From Prinsepia uniflora (lineage: Eukaryota > Streptophyta > Magnoliopsida > Rosales > Rosaceae), in NCBI GenBank assembly GCA_032719365.1, contig CM064876.1, positions 58,399,864 through 58,463,863 of the forward strand: a DNA stretch of 64,000 nucleotides, given 5' to 3'. Positions 49,345 to 61,242 of the stretch are shown one piece after another. The notes under the pieces were generated by a model, which made no database searches, was not told where the DNA came from, and was given only the letters and a program-made list of their open reading frames with translations. Both the position numbers and the translations under genes were made by a program. Position 1 is the first letter of the stretch. Each line of letters starts with the position of its first letter.

Positions 49345-50279
49345 AATGCCCCCACATCGTTTAGGAAGCCTTGCACTTGAGTTGACTCTTGAAGCCCAGA
49401 AGAGATTAGGGTTCTAATTTTATTTAAATGGAGTGTTGCTAGCCTCCCTTTCAAAATAAAATAAAATAACAACCCTAATCTTTTTAATCGCTGAGTTTGC
49501 CGCTGGTGAGAAGGAAGGTTCTTCCTTGTAAAGAGACTGAGGCCGGTGGAGGCAGGTGAGGAAAAAACTTAAATTTTTTTTCATCAATTGTTCTTTCTCT
49601 ATTGGCAGACTGTATAGAAGGAGGAAATTTAATCTGGTCTTTTGTTGGCAGGCCTGCAAGGTAGAGATGAAAAGGCACTGCTAAAATTTTGAATCACTAT
49701 ATTGGATGTGGCAGAGGCGGGTCCCATGTGTGCCCTTTTTCAATTTGGCAGTGGGCGGCGACTAATGATGCAGGCGGGCAGCTCCGTTTTTACTTTGCCA
49801 CTGTTAACTTCTAGGCTTGTGTTTTGTATTTTGCCTGTTTGTTCGGCATATTAATGCTTGTCAGAGCAAAGCAAACTTTGCTTTTGTTCTTTTTTTTTTC
49901 GCTGTTCCTTGGCAGCTTTTGTCAATTGGTACTGCCGTTTTTTTTTCTCTTTTGTGTCCGCTCGCTACAAGTCACAGACTTGCTTTTTCTTTTGATGTAG
50001 TTTTGTATGTATAATTAATATATATATATATAATTTTAATATATATTTTATATATTAATTTTCTTTTGTTTAGCTTCAATCTTTTGCAGATTCTGAGAGC
50101 TATGGATGTCTGATTGCAAAGATTCAAGCGGTGGTGTGCTCTACTCGCCGATGCGATCATTTCAAGATGTATGAAGACATACTTTTGGCGAGGTCTCGAA
50201 GAACTCATTTTTATGGAGCGACAGTTGTAAGGTCATCCAGTGGCTTGTCCAGGATTTATTAGAGTTTCCGACTTCGAGG

Positions 50280-51420
50280 GATGACAAACTTGACACCAAG
50301 ACGCACCTCTAGTTGACATCCTTGTGGTGCTTTGTGGATAGGAGAGTTTGGTGCATTGACATACTTGTCATCTTCAAGTGCGGGTGGAGCCAACATCAAG
50401 TCCTTCAACGGGAGAGGCACGAAGTTCCATGACTTGAAGTGAGGCGTGTCACAACTCAAGGTGAGGCATGTTCCAACTGTGAGGCAAGACGTGTTACAGT
50501 TGCAAGGCAAGATGTGCCACAGCTGTAATGAGGGATATGCTATGGTGCGAGGTGAGGCGCAACAATGCGAGGCATGGATGGAGCTCGAAGTGATGCATCA
50601 AATGAAGTGAGGCGTTCTTTCCAATGACCACGCAAGGGGTGCTTGGTGGATTGAAGAGCTTAGCACATGGAGAGCAAGGCGCACCATGACCTGTCGAGGC
50701 CTTCATCAGTTAGAGATGAGACATCCCATGGCTTGAAGTGGGGCACGCCGCAACACAAGGGGATACATGCCACTGTGCAAGGAGAGGCGTAACTGGAGCA
50801 CGGAGCAATGGGCCATGTGACATGAGGCAAGGCGATATGCAACAAAAAGCAAGGCGAGGCGCAATAGAATGCAAGACGGGGCACGTTACAACTACAAGGC
50901 AAGGTATTCTGCATCCAAGGCTTGGCTTACCACAATTCAAGGTAAGGTAAGTTTAGAGCAGGAGGTGATGTGCTAGATGACACAAGGCTCTCTTTCCAGT
51001 GACCATGCTCCTAGTGCTTGGTAGATAGAAGAGCTCAGCACATTGATGGACTTTTCATCTTCAAGTGTTGTGGAGCTAACATCAAGACCTTCAACGTGGG
51101 AGGCGCGAAGTTCCATGACTTGAAGTGAGGCATGTCACAAAGTGAGGAGTGTTCCAGCTTCAGGGCAAGGTGCGTTACCCTGCATTGAGGGTCATACTAT
51201 GGTGCAAGATGAGGCACAGCAGAATGCAAGGCAGAACGCATTACAACTGCAGGGCGAGACATGGTACGACTACTAGACGAGGCATGCTGCAAGTGCGAGG
51301 CGAAGTCTCTCATCACTTGATGTGAGGCGTGTCACAACCCAACAAGAGGCATGTTCCAACTACGAGCCAAGGTTTCCTATGACACGGGGCGAAGTGCATC
51401 TAGTGCCATGGAGTGACTGA
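50280..51420 (-). repeat. Long degenerate tandem repeats in the Gypsy-like interior
   Basis: A block with TTCATCTTCAAGTG-like words, GAAGTTCCATGACTTGAAGT and GAGGCRTGTCACAA at 50360-50470 recurs at 51050-51150. Shorter GAGGCRNGTT/GCAAGGCGAG words fill the space between. No coding sense. Confidence 0.7.
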
Positions 51421-52789
51421 AGCTTTTTGAGGAGTCAAGTTGCACTGAAATTTCCATAGCACAGTCAGTTGATACCTTTTTTAGGAGCGCAGGAAACATC
51501 ACTAGAGTTATTTATGCATAGTCAAGTAGCTTTGTAGTTGCTTCGGCACTGTCATGGAGTCGAGCAGTGGGGAAGTTTCTTTTGTGTAGCCAACTGTGCC
51601 AAGTAAACGATGTTGAGGAGGTTGCCCCCATTGCATGAAGAAGGACACAGACGATGCGTCACCAGAAGTCCATGAGGGAATGATCGAAGACCTCCAAGGC
51701 TTGCTCATAGGTTGATGGAGAGACTTTGAGTTCCTGCTGGTCCTGATGATGAGCTTCGTGGTTCTTCTTGGCTCATAGCTTGATCTTAGCATTGAGTATA
51801 TGTTTGAGCATTCAACTTGTGAATTGCCAAGTTCTTTAATTTTCATTAATAGAAGATTTCCATTTTTTTCGAGTGTTTTGTGATTTTCGGCAGATTTGAC
51901 CTTCATGCAGTAAGTTTGGTCATTTGACTTCCTTTTAGCTCCGAATTGAGTGCCGTTGGTGGCGTTGGAAAGCTGATTTCGGTACCTTTTTGGTGCCATA
52001 AAGCTCTCTTTGAGGAAGTAAATTTTGAGCTTGGTATATTCGAATGAATCTCAAAGTTGTGTGCTGGAACTTGTAGTCGCGCGCACTAAGACATTTACCA
52101 AAGATTTGTCATGACATGACCCGGTTATTGCTCCCCTTGGTGGGGTTGGGTAGCGATCCTTAGTGGCTTTTCCAAGTCTAGCAAGTCCATTTGTTAGGTA
52201 TGAGTTATACATCCTTGGGATTGTTCTTGAGTACTATGTTCCTCATTTTTGGTTAACCGCATTGAACTTAACCGCCGAGTTCCTTGAGGTGACGACTTAG
52301 CTCTTTGAGATGAAGGCCATACTTTTCCCTTTGGAGAGGTGCTTTGAGTCCTTCGTAGGTGAAGTCCTTGAACTTTTTTCCAGTGTTGGGCTTTGGTGCT
52401 TCACAGAGCGCAAATGTTGATAGGTTGCGAGTTGAAGGCATTATGGCTTTGATGAACAAGGATGTTGATGCGTCACAGAGCGATTTCCATGATATGTCAC
52501 AGGACGATTACCTTGATGCTTTGTGAGCGATGCGTTGCTTCATGTGTGAAGGCTTGGATACTTCACGGGCCGAAGGCATTGATGCTTTATGAGCAAAAAA
52601 CTTGATGCTTTAAGCGAAGACGTTGACGCTCATCGAACGAATGCATTGGCGCTTCGCAGGGTGAGTGCGTGGATTGCTTCATTGGTGAAGGCATTGACAC
52701 TTTTGGTCTAATACTTTGATGTTTCACAAGCCAAGGTGCTAGCACTTCGTGGGATGAAGTCTTGGTTGCTTTGTTGGGTGACGAATTCA

Positions 52790-53740
52790 ACGCTTCATGA
52801 GCGAGGGCTTGTAGTGCTTTGCTTGACAGAGGCTTGAAGTGCTTTGCATGGAAAAGGCTTGGAGTGCTTCAATTGACGAAGGCTTAGGGGTGCTTTGCAT
52901 GGCGAAGGCTTGGAGTGCTTTGTGGGGTGAAGGGTTGGAGTGCTTCGCGTGGCGAAGACTTGGAGTGCCTCGCGGGGTGAAAGCTTAGAATGCTTCGTGT
53001 GACGAAGACTTGGAGTGCTTCGCATGACGAAGGCTTGGAGTTCTTCGCAAGGCAAAGGCTTGGAGTGCTTCGCGGGGCGAAGGCTTGGAGTGCTTCGCAG
53101 GGCGAAGGCTTGTTTTGATAATTTTTTTGAAGACAGTTTTGTAACAGAAACAAAAATTGATATGGATTGCGCTGATGTTGTTCACATTCGCAAGGTCCGT
53201 AGGTATGATAGGTGCGCCATATCAGTTAGAGTGCTTCGCGAGACGAAAGCTTTGAGTGCTTCGAGAGGTGAAGGCTTTGATTGCTTCGTGTGTCGAAGGC
53301 TTGGAATGCTTCGCGGGGCAAAGCTTAGAGTGCTTCGCGAGATGAATGCTTTGAGTGCTTCGCGAGACGAAGGCTTGGAGTGCTTCGCAGGGCAAAGCCT
53401 TGGAGTGGTTCACGGGACGAAGGCTTGGAGTGCTTCGCGTGGCGAAGGCTTAGAGTGCTTCGCGGGGCGAAGGCTTAGAATGCTTCGTGTGGCGAAGACT
53501 TGGAGTGCTTCACATGATGAAGGCTTGGAGTGCTTCGCATGACGAAGGCTTGGAGTGCTTCACAAGGCAAAGGCTTGGAGTGCTTCGCGGGGCGAAGGCT
53601 TGGAGTGCTTTGCAGGGCGAAGGATTGTTTTGATAATTTTTTGAAAACAGTTTTGTAACAGAAACAAAAATTGATATGGATTGCGTTGATGTTGTTCACA
53701 TTCGCAAGGTTCGTAGGTATGATAGGTGCGCCATAGCATT
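52790..53740 (-). repeat. 25-bp minisatellite in a higher-order repeat
   Basis: Unit GGCTTGGAGTGCTTCGCRGG plus GCGAA, about 25 bp, in two arrays (about 52795-53109 and 53222-53623). Each array is followed by the same roughly 115-bp spacer (53110-53221 and 53624-53740, with GTTTTGATAATTTTTT and GGTATGATAGGTGCGCCAT). Apparent ORFs on both strands are by-products of the repeat. Confidence 0.9.
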
Positions 53741-54859
53741 TGTGGTGGGCTTACCACCCAGTCTTTTCAGCCCTCTCTTGGTCCCCTTTAATCAGTGCTG
53801 GGCTTTTGAATCAGGATATGTACTTGATTCTGTTGTAGAGTCATTGGAGGGGCACATATAACCGCTTGCTAAACTTCCTTCATGTCAGGGCGTCGAAAGC
53901 TTGGGTTGCTTTGCGCTTGTCTTACTCGCTTGGTGAAGCTTCCAAGTTAGTATGTAATGCGTCATGTAGGAGAAGGGAGTTACCGCGACTATTTTCCCGG
54001 CGTCTATGTCCCCTAAGCATGTGAGTCCGATAATGAATATGTCTCACCATTTTCAGTACAGTAGTTGGTCCAACTTGAACTCCCATCTACTTGTCTACTG
54101 GGGTGAGTACATGTGTTTTGAGAAGATGCATGATTGATTCGACTTCCTCGCATGTAGGTGACATGTGATGGAGTTCAGACATGTCTTCTAACTCGTCAAA
54201 CACTGAAGGTTGTTGTCGAAGCTGCACTCTTACTCCATGTGCATAGATGTCTTTATCGAAGTCACTTGGAGATGTGTCATGGGACATGATCCAACACTTG
54301 AAATTGATGATGCATGGTTGAATTTGGTTTCAAAGGCCACCTTCTAGACTACTGTCTTATTGGACCCTTTGGAGGCGTTGATCATGCATCTTCTAGACAT
54401 CTTCAACATGTAGTATGCCTCGAAAAGGGTGAGAGAAGTGTCGAGGCAGGTAGTGTTGACTTCTCGAGGTCTCCATTATCAAAGTGTATGAGCGTGCTGG
54501 TGGGTATGTCCCATTATCCTCTCTACATCAACAAGAACACCTTGAGCCTTTGTCAACTTGTCCACTGGACTTGAGTAGGCGTGTCCAAGCTGGGAGGTTG
54601 CATGATTTCGTTGGCTCTTACGTGATACTCAACGTGTGATAGTGCTCCGAAGTGCCTCCCGAGTCACTCATGAGCTGATGGCATGTCTCGAGAAATTTTC
54701 TGGCGACGGACGTGTTCCTGGCTGGTGCACCTTGGGATGTTCCCCTGTCTTTCGTGAGGTGTGTTGCGTCTTCTAGTAGCACCAGAGGTTCCGAGGTCTC
54801 TCAGAAGTCATCGTAGGAGCTCCAATTATCCTCGGTCTTGGTCCTTAGCTGTTCGACTT

Positions 54860-55033
54860 GCTCGTGCTCCAGTGGCAAGGTGTCATATTGCATTCTTCAT
54901 AGGCTCAAGTGTGTCCTCTTATGTGCCAGGTGAAGCGTTGGAACTTATGCCATGAGCTCTAGTGGCAAGGTGTCACGTCGTGTTCTTCATGGCCTGAGTG
55001 CATCCTTGTGGATGTCATGCGGAGCGTTGGGGG
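54860..55033 (-). repeat. About 92-bp tandem repeats, left part
   Basis: Two copies of a unit with AGTGGCAAGGTGTCA, CTTCATRGSCT, GTGYRTCCTC and GARCGTTGG. The array continues at 56605, beyond the inserted LTR. Confidence 0.8.
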
Positions 55034-56602
55034 TGATAATCCTTTATTTAAGCATTATTTTATATTATTTTATACTTTTTATGCATAACTTTTAAGGTAA
55101 AAATTCCAAACAATAGGAGAAAATAATATATTTTGGGAGAAATGTGCAGAATTGGATAGAGCTCGTCATTATAAGAATTTTAACGAAATAATCGTCTCAA
55201 TCGGAACTATGTCGAAGAAGTTATGATCGAAACAAGCGAAGCCACCAAAAAAAGCCTTAGAATTCGGTAGATCCTTACTGAGTCTATCCCAGCAGTCCCA
55301 AACTTCAATTCGGCGCGCAACTCCCGATTTAGAGATTCCCACTTCGGCCTGCGTGTCCCGATTCAGAATATTCTACTTCTGCACGCGTATCCTGAACGTT
55401 TCCTATCCCATTTGGCCAGCGTTTACTGAAGCTGCAGACCAGCTCTCCAGCGCCTCGGACCGTCGAACTTCCCTTCTATTTTTAGCAGTTGACCACCGAA
55501 TTTCTCCACTTTCTTCAGCGCGTGTCTCAACACTATTTTCTGCACGAATTTGGTAATTTCCAGCACCAAAATGAACCTAGACACCTAGGGTTTCATGCCA
55601 AATCAAGAGAAATGATTTCTAGGTTAGTTTCTAGCATGTTTTTGTTGTTTTTATTTCCTAAATTTATAGGAGCTACCATCACTATAAAAAGGGAGCACAT
55701 TCTCATTGTAAAGGGACTTATTTCTATACAAAAACTCGAGCCTCCCTAAAGGAAAACCCTAGCCGGGTATATCCAAGGCAATTCAAGAGTTTTAAGTCCA
55801 TTTTCCCCTTGTCTTTCCCTCCATCTTCACAAGGTTTCTTCTGTTGTTTAGGGAACCTTGTGAATAACAGTCCATTGTTTCCATCCACCTAGACATCTCA
55901 AGCTGTTCTTGGATTCCGAAAGTGTAACTTCGTTCTTTCTACTTAAACTCTTGATATTGTTTTTGGTTTTACGTATAATTCAATATATGTGTTGGTATTT
56001 CCTTTCTAACACTTGTACTTATGAATACAATCTCCATGTGTTTTACTTTCTGAATTTCAGTTATTTCATACATTTTAGTAGTTAAACTTCAATTCAACGC
56101 TAAGTGTTTATGACCGCTGTTCGGTGCACTTAGAATAGGGTTGAAGAGATTTAATGTTTGACGTGCATTCAATAAGAAATGTAAGGTGAATCGTATTGTA
56201 AGTGTTTATGACCACTGTTCGGTGCATTTATAATATTGAAAAGTGTATGCTTGTAATTTAAATGATGAAGGTAGAATTTCCTGATTGGTTCAATATGTGC
56301 AATATGTGTAAAATTTGTGCTTAAAGAAAAGACCATTGTAAATAGGTTAAAATAGGAGTAGAATTAATTTTATAATTGTGTTATATGTATTTTTATGTTT
56401 ACACTTTGTTCAAAACTTCCCCTATATTATTCTTTTATTCTTTTCTACTAACCATTATGAATGTTCCCTAATTTCCTCGGTTAAGAACGATCCCAATTTA
56501 CAAATACTACATCTACACAAAAAGGGTTTAAATTGCATATGTTGTTATTAAGTGTTGAGTGTTACTTTGTGTTTACTTTAATGCTCAGTAAAAACAATAT
56601 CA
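55034..56602. mobile_element. 1.57 kb solo LTR (TGATA...TATCA) inside the tandem repeats
   Basis: Starts TGATAATCC and ends AACAATATCA (5-bp inverted ends). It splits the 92-bp repeat array. A related copy lies at 61243-62885. Internal words such as GCTGTTCGGTGCA recur within it. The target duplication is unclear (GGGGG on the left, AAGGG on the right). No internal coding region is present. Confidence 0.7.
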
Positions 56603-56872
56603 AAGGGTTATGCCTCGAGCTCTAGTGGTTAGTTGTTACGTCGCGGTCTACGTGGGCTCGTGTGCATCCTCGTGCATGGTTTGCAGAACGTTAGGAGTTA
56701 TGCCTTGAGCTTTAGCAGCGCGGTGTCACGTCGTGTTCTTCATAGGTTCGAGTGCGTCCTCTTGTAGTGCATGTCATGTAGAGCATTAGGACTTATGTCT
56801 CGAGCCTTAGTGGCAAGGTGTCACACCGTGTCCTTCATGGACTTGAGTGCGTCCTCATGCATGATGTAGGTT
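56603..56872 (-). repeat. About 92-bp tandem repeats, right part
   Basis: Three copies beginning near 56610, 56697 and 56789, each with TTATGYCTYGAGCYYTAG and ending near GARCRTTAGGA. Confidence 0.8.
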
Positions 56873-57202
56873 GTTCATAAGCCTCCGAAGTTCCGCATTA
56901 GTATGGAGCCAATTTGGCGCTTGTTGTGTCAACTTTCTAGCTAGTCTCCCATCCGTAAGTGGAAAGATTGTCGTCACGCGGAATGCGGGAACTGGATTGA
57001 TGTAGGGGAGTACGCCAGTACCGAGTGGCTTTGAAATGGCATGAACGTCGTATCCACGGGCTGACACCCTTTTTTGCATCATGGAAAATTCTGGTTGTTC
57101 CCATTCAGAATGTTTTAGTTGAATCTCTAGAATCCTGTTGAAAACATCGCTCTTATCGTGAGTCGTTGTGACGAAGGCTATAGGCCTGTTAGATTGTTTC
57201 AT
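56855..57202 (-). CDS. Unrecognised 115-aa ORF near the primer-site end of the Gypsy-like element
   Basis: The only sizeable ORF that follows the primer site in sense orientation (start 57202, about 120 nt inside the LTR). It begins MKQSNRPIAFVTTTHDKSDV and contains LEIQLKHSEWEQPEF and NAELRRLMNNLHHA at its end. I recognise no domain, zinc knuckle or membrane segment. Its 3' end runs into the 92-bp repeats. It could be a truncated gag N-terminus or a chance ORF. Confidence 0.3.
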   Translation of the reverse strand: MKQSNRPIAFVTTTHDKSDVFNRILEIQLKHSEWEQPEFSMMQKRVSARGYDVHAISKPLGTGVLPYINPVPAFRVTTIFPLTDGRLARKLTQQAPNWLHTNAELRRLMNNLHHA

Positions 57203-57324
57203 TCCTCATGTTTTTGTCATGGATGAAGAATGATGAACGATGAACAATGACAAAGTTTTTCTTGAAAAAATCAGAGAGCATGCATTGAGTATTTCTCAAT
57301 TCAGCTCTCAATCAAAGCACCAGT

Positions 57325-57878
57325 TGTTGATGAAGAAATCGTCTAGACTTGTAGAATTCCTTCTTGATCTCTACACACAATAATAAGAAATAATTGGGGT
57401 TAAGGTTGAAGACCGGGGGGGGGGGGGGGGGGGGGGGGGGGTGGGAGGGTGGTGGTGGGTGGTGGTTCAACCAAGAACACTCCGATGCCTAAGTCAATTT
57501 AATCAAGAGAAATAAACCGGCAGAGTTTCGGTATGAGTTTTGAATTACCTTTAGAGGTGAGTGAGGCCCTGTTTTTATAGTGAAACCTTGAAAGTCACCG
57601 GAGTGTCTGATTGGTTGAAAGATAGTGTTTAATAGGTGATTCTATTGAGAGAAATTAGTATTATTAACTATATAAATAATAATAATAAATAACTCGCTGG
57701 GAGATTATTTATTATCGGCATTGATCTGATTAATTAATATATTTAATTGATAAATATATTGACTTAATGTGGAGATCATGTGATGCCGTCATCATATTTA
57801 TCAGGGGTAATATTATAATTATGAGAGTTATGAGTCACGTGGCAGCTGCATAGTTTTACGGTGATTTATGACTCCACA
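57325..57878 (-). repeat. 5' LTR of the Gypsy-like element
   Basis: About 554 bp, longer than its partner mainly through a poly(G)/GGT-rich expansion near 57415-57465. Confidence 0.85.
57415..57441 (+). repeat. Poly(G) run of about 27
   Basis: An uninterrupted G run followed by GTGGGAGGGTGGTGGTGGG. The partner LTR has only CCGAGAGGGTG at this point. G-quadruplex potential is obvious. The exact length may not be reliable. Confidence 0.8.
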
Positions 57879-58063
57879 ACCACTTAATAATTTATCTTTT
57901 GTATCAATCTGACTCTTAGTTTAAGTTATTACCAAATATGTAAAATGAGAGTTTATTATTATGAACAAGACTTTTGTATTCAAATAATAATGTTCTTTTT
58001 TCTTAGTTCGTATAACATCGATCTATTATTACAAAGTCAAGAAGGTGAATTTGGTGCTATAAT

Positions 58064-58661
58064 TGTCACGACCCGACCCATCTAATACAATATTGTCCGC
58101 TTTGGGCTCAGCCTTCACGGTTTTGTTTTCGGGAGCTCACGTGCAACTTCCCAGTAGGTCATTCATCTTGGGATTGCACCAGCCTCAATTCGCTTAATTT
58201 TGGAGTTCCCAAGGAATCCAAAGCAGTGAGCTCCCAAAAGGCCTTGTGTTAGATAGATACGTGCCGACACATATAAAGCACTTCACCTTTCCCTCCCCGA
58301 GCTATGTGGGATTGTTCACCGATCTTGCCTTTCCAAGCTCACGAGTCTTGCTCACTGTTCTTGCTTCTCAAGCTCACGGGTCTTGCTCACCGTTCTTGCT
58401 TCCAAGAACGGGTCTTACAATCCACCCCCCTTGGGGCCCAGCGTCCTCGCTGGCACACTTTCGGTCGAGGTCCAGCTTTGATACCATTCTGTCACGACCC
58501 GGCCCATCTAACACAATATTGTCCGTTTTGGGCCTAGCCCTCACAGTTTTGTTTTCGGGAGCTCACCATGAAACTTCTCAGTAGGTCACAAATTCTGGGA
58601 TTGCACCAGCCTTAATTCGCTTAACTTTGGAGTTCCTGAGGAATCTAAAGCCAGTGAAAGG
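58064..58661 (-). mobile_element. TRIM-like small LTR element, truncated
   Basis: Left LTR 58064-58419 and partial right LTR 58500-58661 share TGTCACGACCCGNCCCATCT and what follows. The 80-bp interior, read on the - strand, begins beside the LTR with TGGTATCAAAGC (a tRNA-Met-type primer site) and ends with the purine tract CCAAGGGGGGTGGA before TGTAAGACCCG. There is no coding capacity. The size and layout are those of a TRIM. Confidence 0.8.
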
Positions 58662-59959
58662 TATAAAAAAGAAAATTTAATAAATAGGGACAAAATAGTG
58701 AAATTAGATATTTTTAATTAAAAATTTAAAAAATTAACATTTTAATAGAAGAAGTGGGTAATTACTTCTCGCTCACTACTATTTTTTATCTTTTTTTTAA
58801 TACATATTTTGAATTTACTTTTATTTTATCCAATAAACAGAAGATTTGAATTTTTACACGCGAAGCAAATGCAGGAAGGAAAAACAATGAAAGAATTTAC
58901 GTATCTATCAAACCCTAGATATGAAAGTTATGTGTTTATATGTTGTATATACGTCGGTATCATATAATGAACGAATGTTTGGAAAATATATTGTCATGCA
59001 TTTGTCACTTTTTTTCTGAGAAGAATAAATTTTTATTTTATTCTCTAATAATAAAATATTATTAGTGTTTGGTAAGATTTTGATAGGAGGGAGCATTTGA
59101 ATCAATCCCTTTTTATTTATTTATTTATTTTATTCCCATTACATCCCTCGACATAATTGATTTGATCATTTGGCGGACAAAACAAAAGTAATACAAAAAG
59201 GTAACAATATGAAATCGCAGAGTACCAATTCCCATCTTTCTTCCATGTTCAAAAGCTCATATCTTGTGAGACATCTAAAAGCATGTGTTTGACTAAGTTT
59301 GTGATCCGACTTCATCAAAATTCAGGATTCGATAATGAGTTAGTGTTTTTTCCCAAATTACATTTAAATGCTGAAATATGACTAGGCACTAAAAGTGACA
59401 AATTTGGAAGTATATTTAAAAATGATTTAATTACGGTCACATATATCCAGTTTTGGAAAAATAAATTCGAAAATATGCATTACTTAATTACCAGATAAGT
59501 TTAGGGTTGAATTAAATGTACAAAATTAGGTTAAGTGATGTTTTGGACCTTGTTGAAGGGCCCAAAACTATAATGGTCGTAATTAGAATTGAGTTTTTAA
59601 GTTACTTCACAAAAAAATTTTTCCGTTAAGAATTAAGAGGGCTCGTGAACCACTTTTTGGTCAAAAACACTTTTGGAATTTTTTCTCATACCATTGCATA
59701 GACTTTGCAGCACATGAAATTAGAAGGTGTACGAAAAAGTTACGGATCTGAAACTTATTACGACAATGATTAAAGGTGGACGAAATTTTTTCTCTCTCTC
59801 TTCTCAACTTTCTCTCTCTCCCTCTCTCTCTCTTATTTCTCTCTCCTCGCATGTGATTCAAAACATACCCACAATTGTCGATGGACGTCGCTGACGATTC
59901 AACCTGTAACACCACCATCATTCCACCTCTTTGTACCGTAAAAACACCATGCCAATGAT
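58662..59959. other. AT-rich stretch without genes
   Basis: No supported coding region. The ORF at 59661-59981 on the - strand is built on a CT/GA microsatellite. The word CAATGATTAAAGGTGG at 59765-59780 reappears at the MITE junction 59954-59969. Confidence 0.5.
59788..59846. repeat. (CT)n-rich microsatellite
   Basis: TTCTCTCTCTCTTCTC continuing as interrupted CT repeats to about 59846. Confidence 0.85.
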
Positions 59960-60501
59960 TAAAGGTGGCAATTTTTAACACGATTCGAAACCTGCATGAA
60001 ATTTATCCTAGTGGACCCGCACAATTAAAATTTCAGGTCATTTTTTGGTAAACCCGTAATGGCACGTTTAATAAACGGGTGGATTTCAGGTTAACCTGTT
60101 AACCCATATAATGAACTATTAACCCTCTTGATAAATAGGTAGATTTCAGGTTAACATGTTAACCCATATAATAACCTATATATTAGTCTGTTTAATAAAT
60201 GTGTCAATTACTAACTCATATATCTACCCATTTACCTACTTATATACATATTAAATCTTATCGTTTAAATAGGTTAAATATGTTAAACGAATTAAATGGG
60301 TCATATGTTAATTGGATTTCGAGTACGAACTGTTTATTAAATGGGTTACACAGATTACATAGGTTATTAACAGGTCGAGTTCGAGTTGGACATCCTTGAC
60401 ATGATAATTAAATGGGTCGGGTTCGAATTGGGTATATTTGAATAAAACAGAGTTCATGACATGACACTAACACAATACGACTAGACCCATTGCCAGCCCT
60501 A
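59960..60501. mobile_element. hAT-type MITE with 8-bp target duplication
   Basis: Flanked by perfect 8-bp direct repeats CCAATGAT (59952-59959 and 60502-60509). Ends are TAAAGGTGGCAAT and, inverted, TAGGGCTGGCAAT (10 of 13 match), typical of plant hAT MITEs. The interior has repeated TTAACCCATATAAT and AAATGGGT words and no transposase. Confidence 0.8.
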
Positions 60502-60509
60502 CCAATGAT

Positions 60510-61242
60510 TGAACCCAATGACCACCAAGACAATGCACCAAAGGATGAAAGTAAATCACCAATGCAACTTTAAGGCCAGGTACCGACCACCACATGTACG
60601 ATCTTTACCCAACATCCTCATTTTCGAATTCCTTACATCGAGTATATAGTTTTAGACTAGAAGATTGTAAAACTTAGTGAATAACCAAAGGAAACAGAGC
60701 TAGCTAGAAATGGTAATTTTTGGCGAGATGAGCGGCTATTAACGAAATATTCCATCGGCAACTGCAACACCATTAATGACCGTTAAATCCAATGGACGAC
60801 GTCAATTTTGATGAAAATGGTAAGCCATTAGCATATTCTACCAAGGTTGACAAAATAATCAAATAGCACGTGGCCGATGCATGACGGTGCATGAGGTCAT
60901 TTTGCAACCACCAACCAGCATATGGCGTCGTTTCCAGACTCTGGTGACGAGTGGGCACAATTTAGGCTCGTTTGAAGTCTGTTTAAGTAAACTAGAAGGG
61001 GGTTCTCTTAATTTACTGAGTAGAATCTATTTAAACCTTTGTTGTTGCTTTTTATGCAGGGAATGAGTAGTTTGAAGTGAGTTTAATGGTTTTTCTTAGT
61101 TGTGTGACCATTTGTTGATCCGCTGTGAGTGGACCTTCTTCCCTAAAAACTTATATTTTGAAGTACTATACATATGTGTTATGCATGTGATGTGTAGGGA
61201 GAGAGTATTGGTCTTTTATTAATGGGGCTCGTGGGTGCATAG
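60510..61242. other. Gene-free stretch with an LTR-like landmark
   Basis: No ORF supported. CTGTGAGTGGAC at 61123-61134 is the same 12-mer that precedes the hairpin arrays in the LARD LTRs, so part of this region may belong to a diverged LTR of that group running to about 63933. Confidence 0.35.

Larger units (their letters stand above)
48830..57878 (-). mobile_element. Non-autonomous Gypsy-like LTR element rich in tandem repeats, - strand
   Basis: Related terminal blocks at 48830-49344 and 57325-57878 act as LTRs. Read on the - strand, the right LTR ends CATCAACA and is followed after two bases by TGGTGCTTTGATTGAGAG, a primer site of the kind seen in Tat-like Gypsy elements. At the other end a purine tract TGTGGGGGCATT precedes the LTR. 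Flanks ACCAT (48825-48829) and ACCAC (57879-57883) fit an old 5-bp target duplication. No pol is recognisable. The interior is mostly tandem repeats, with one unrecognised ORF and a nested 1.57 kb LTR. Confidence 0.75.

Noticed and set aside
51508..51999. 163-aa - strand ORF
   Set aside because: No recognisable domain, biased composition, and it lies in the repeat-rich non-coding part of the Gypsy-like element. Possible but unsupported as a gene.
53015..53542. 175-aa + strand ORF with periodic GEGLECFAGRRLG
   Set aside because: An artefact of the 25-bp minisatellite, which is open on both strands.
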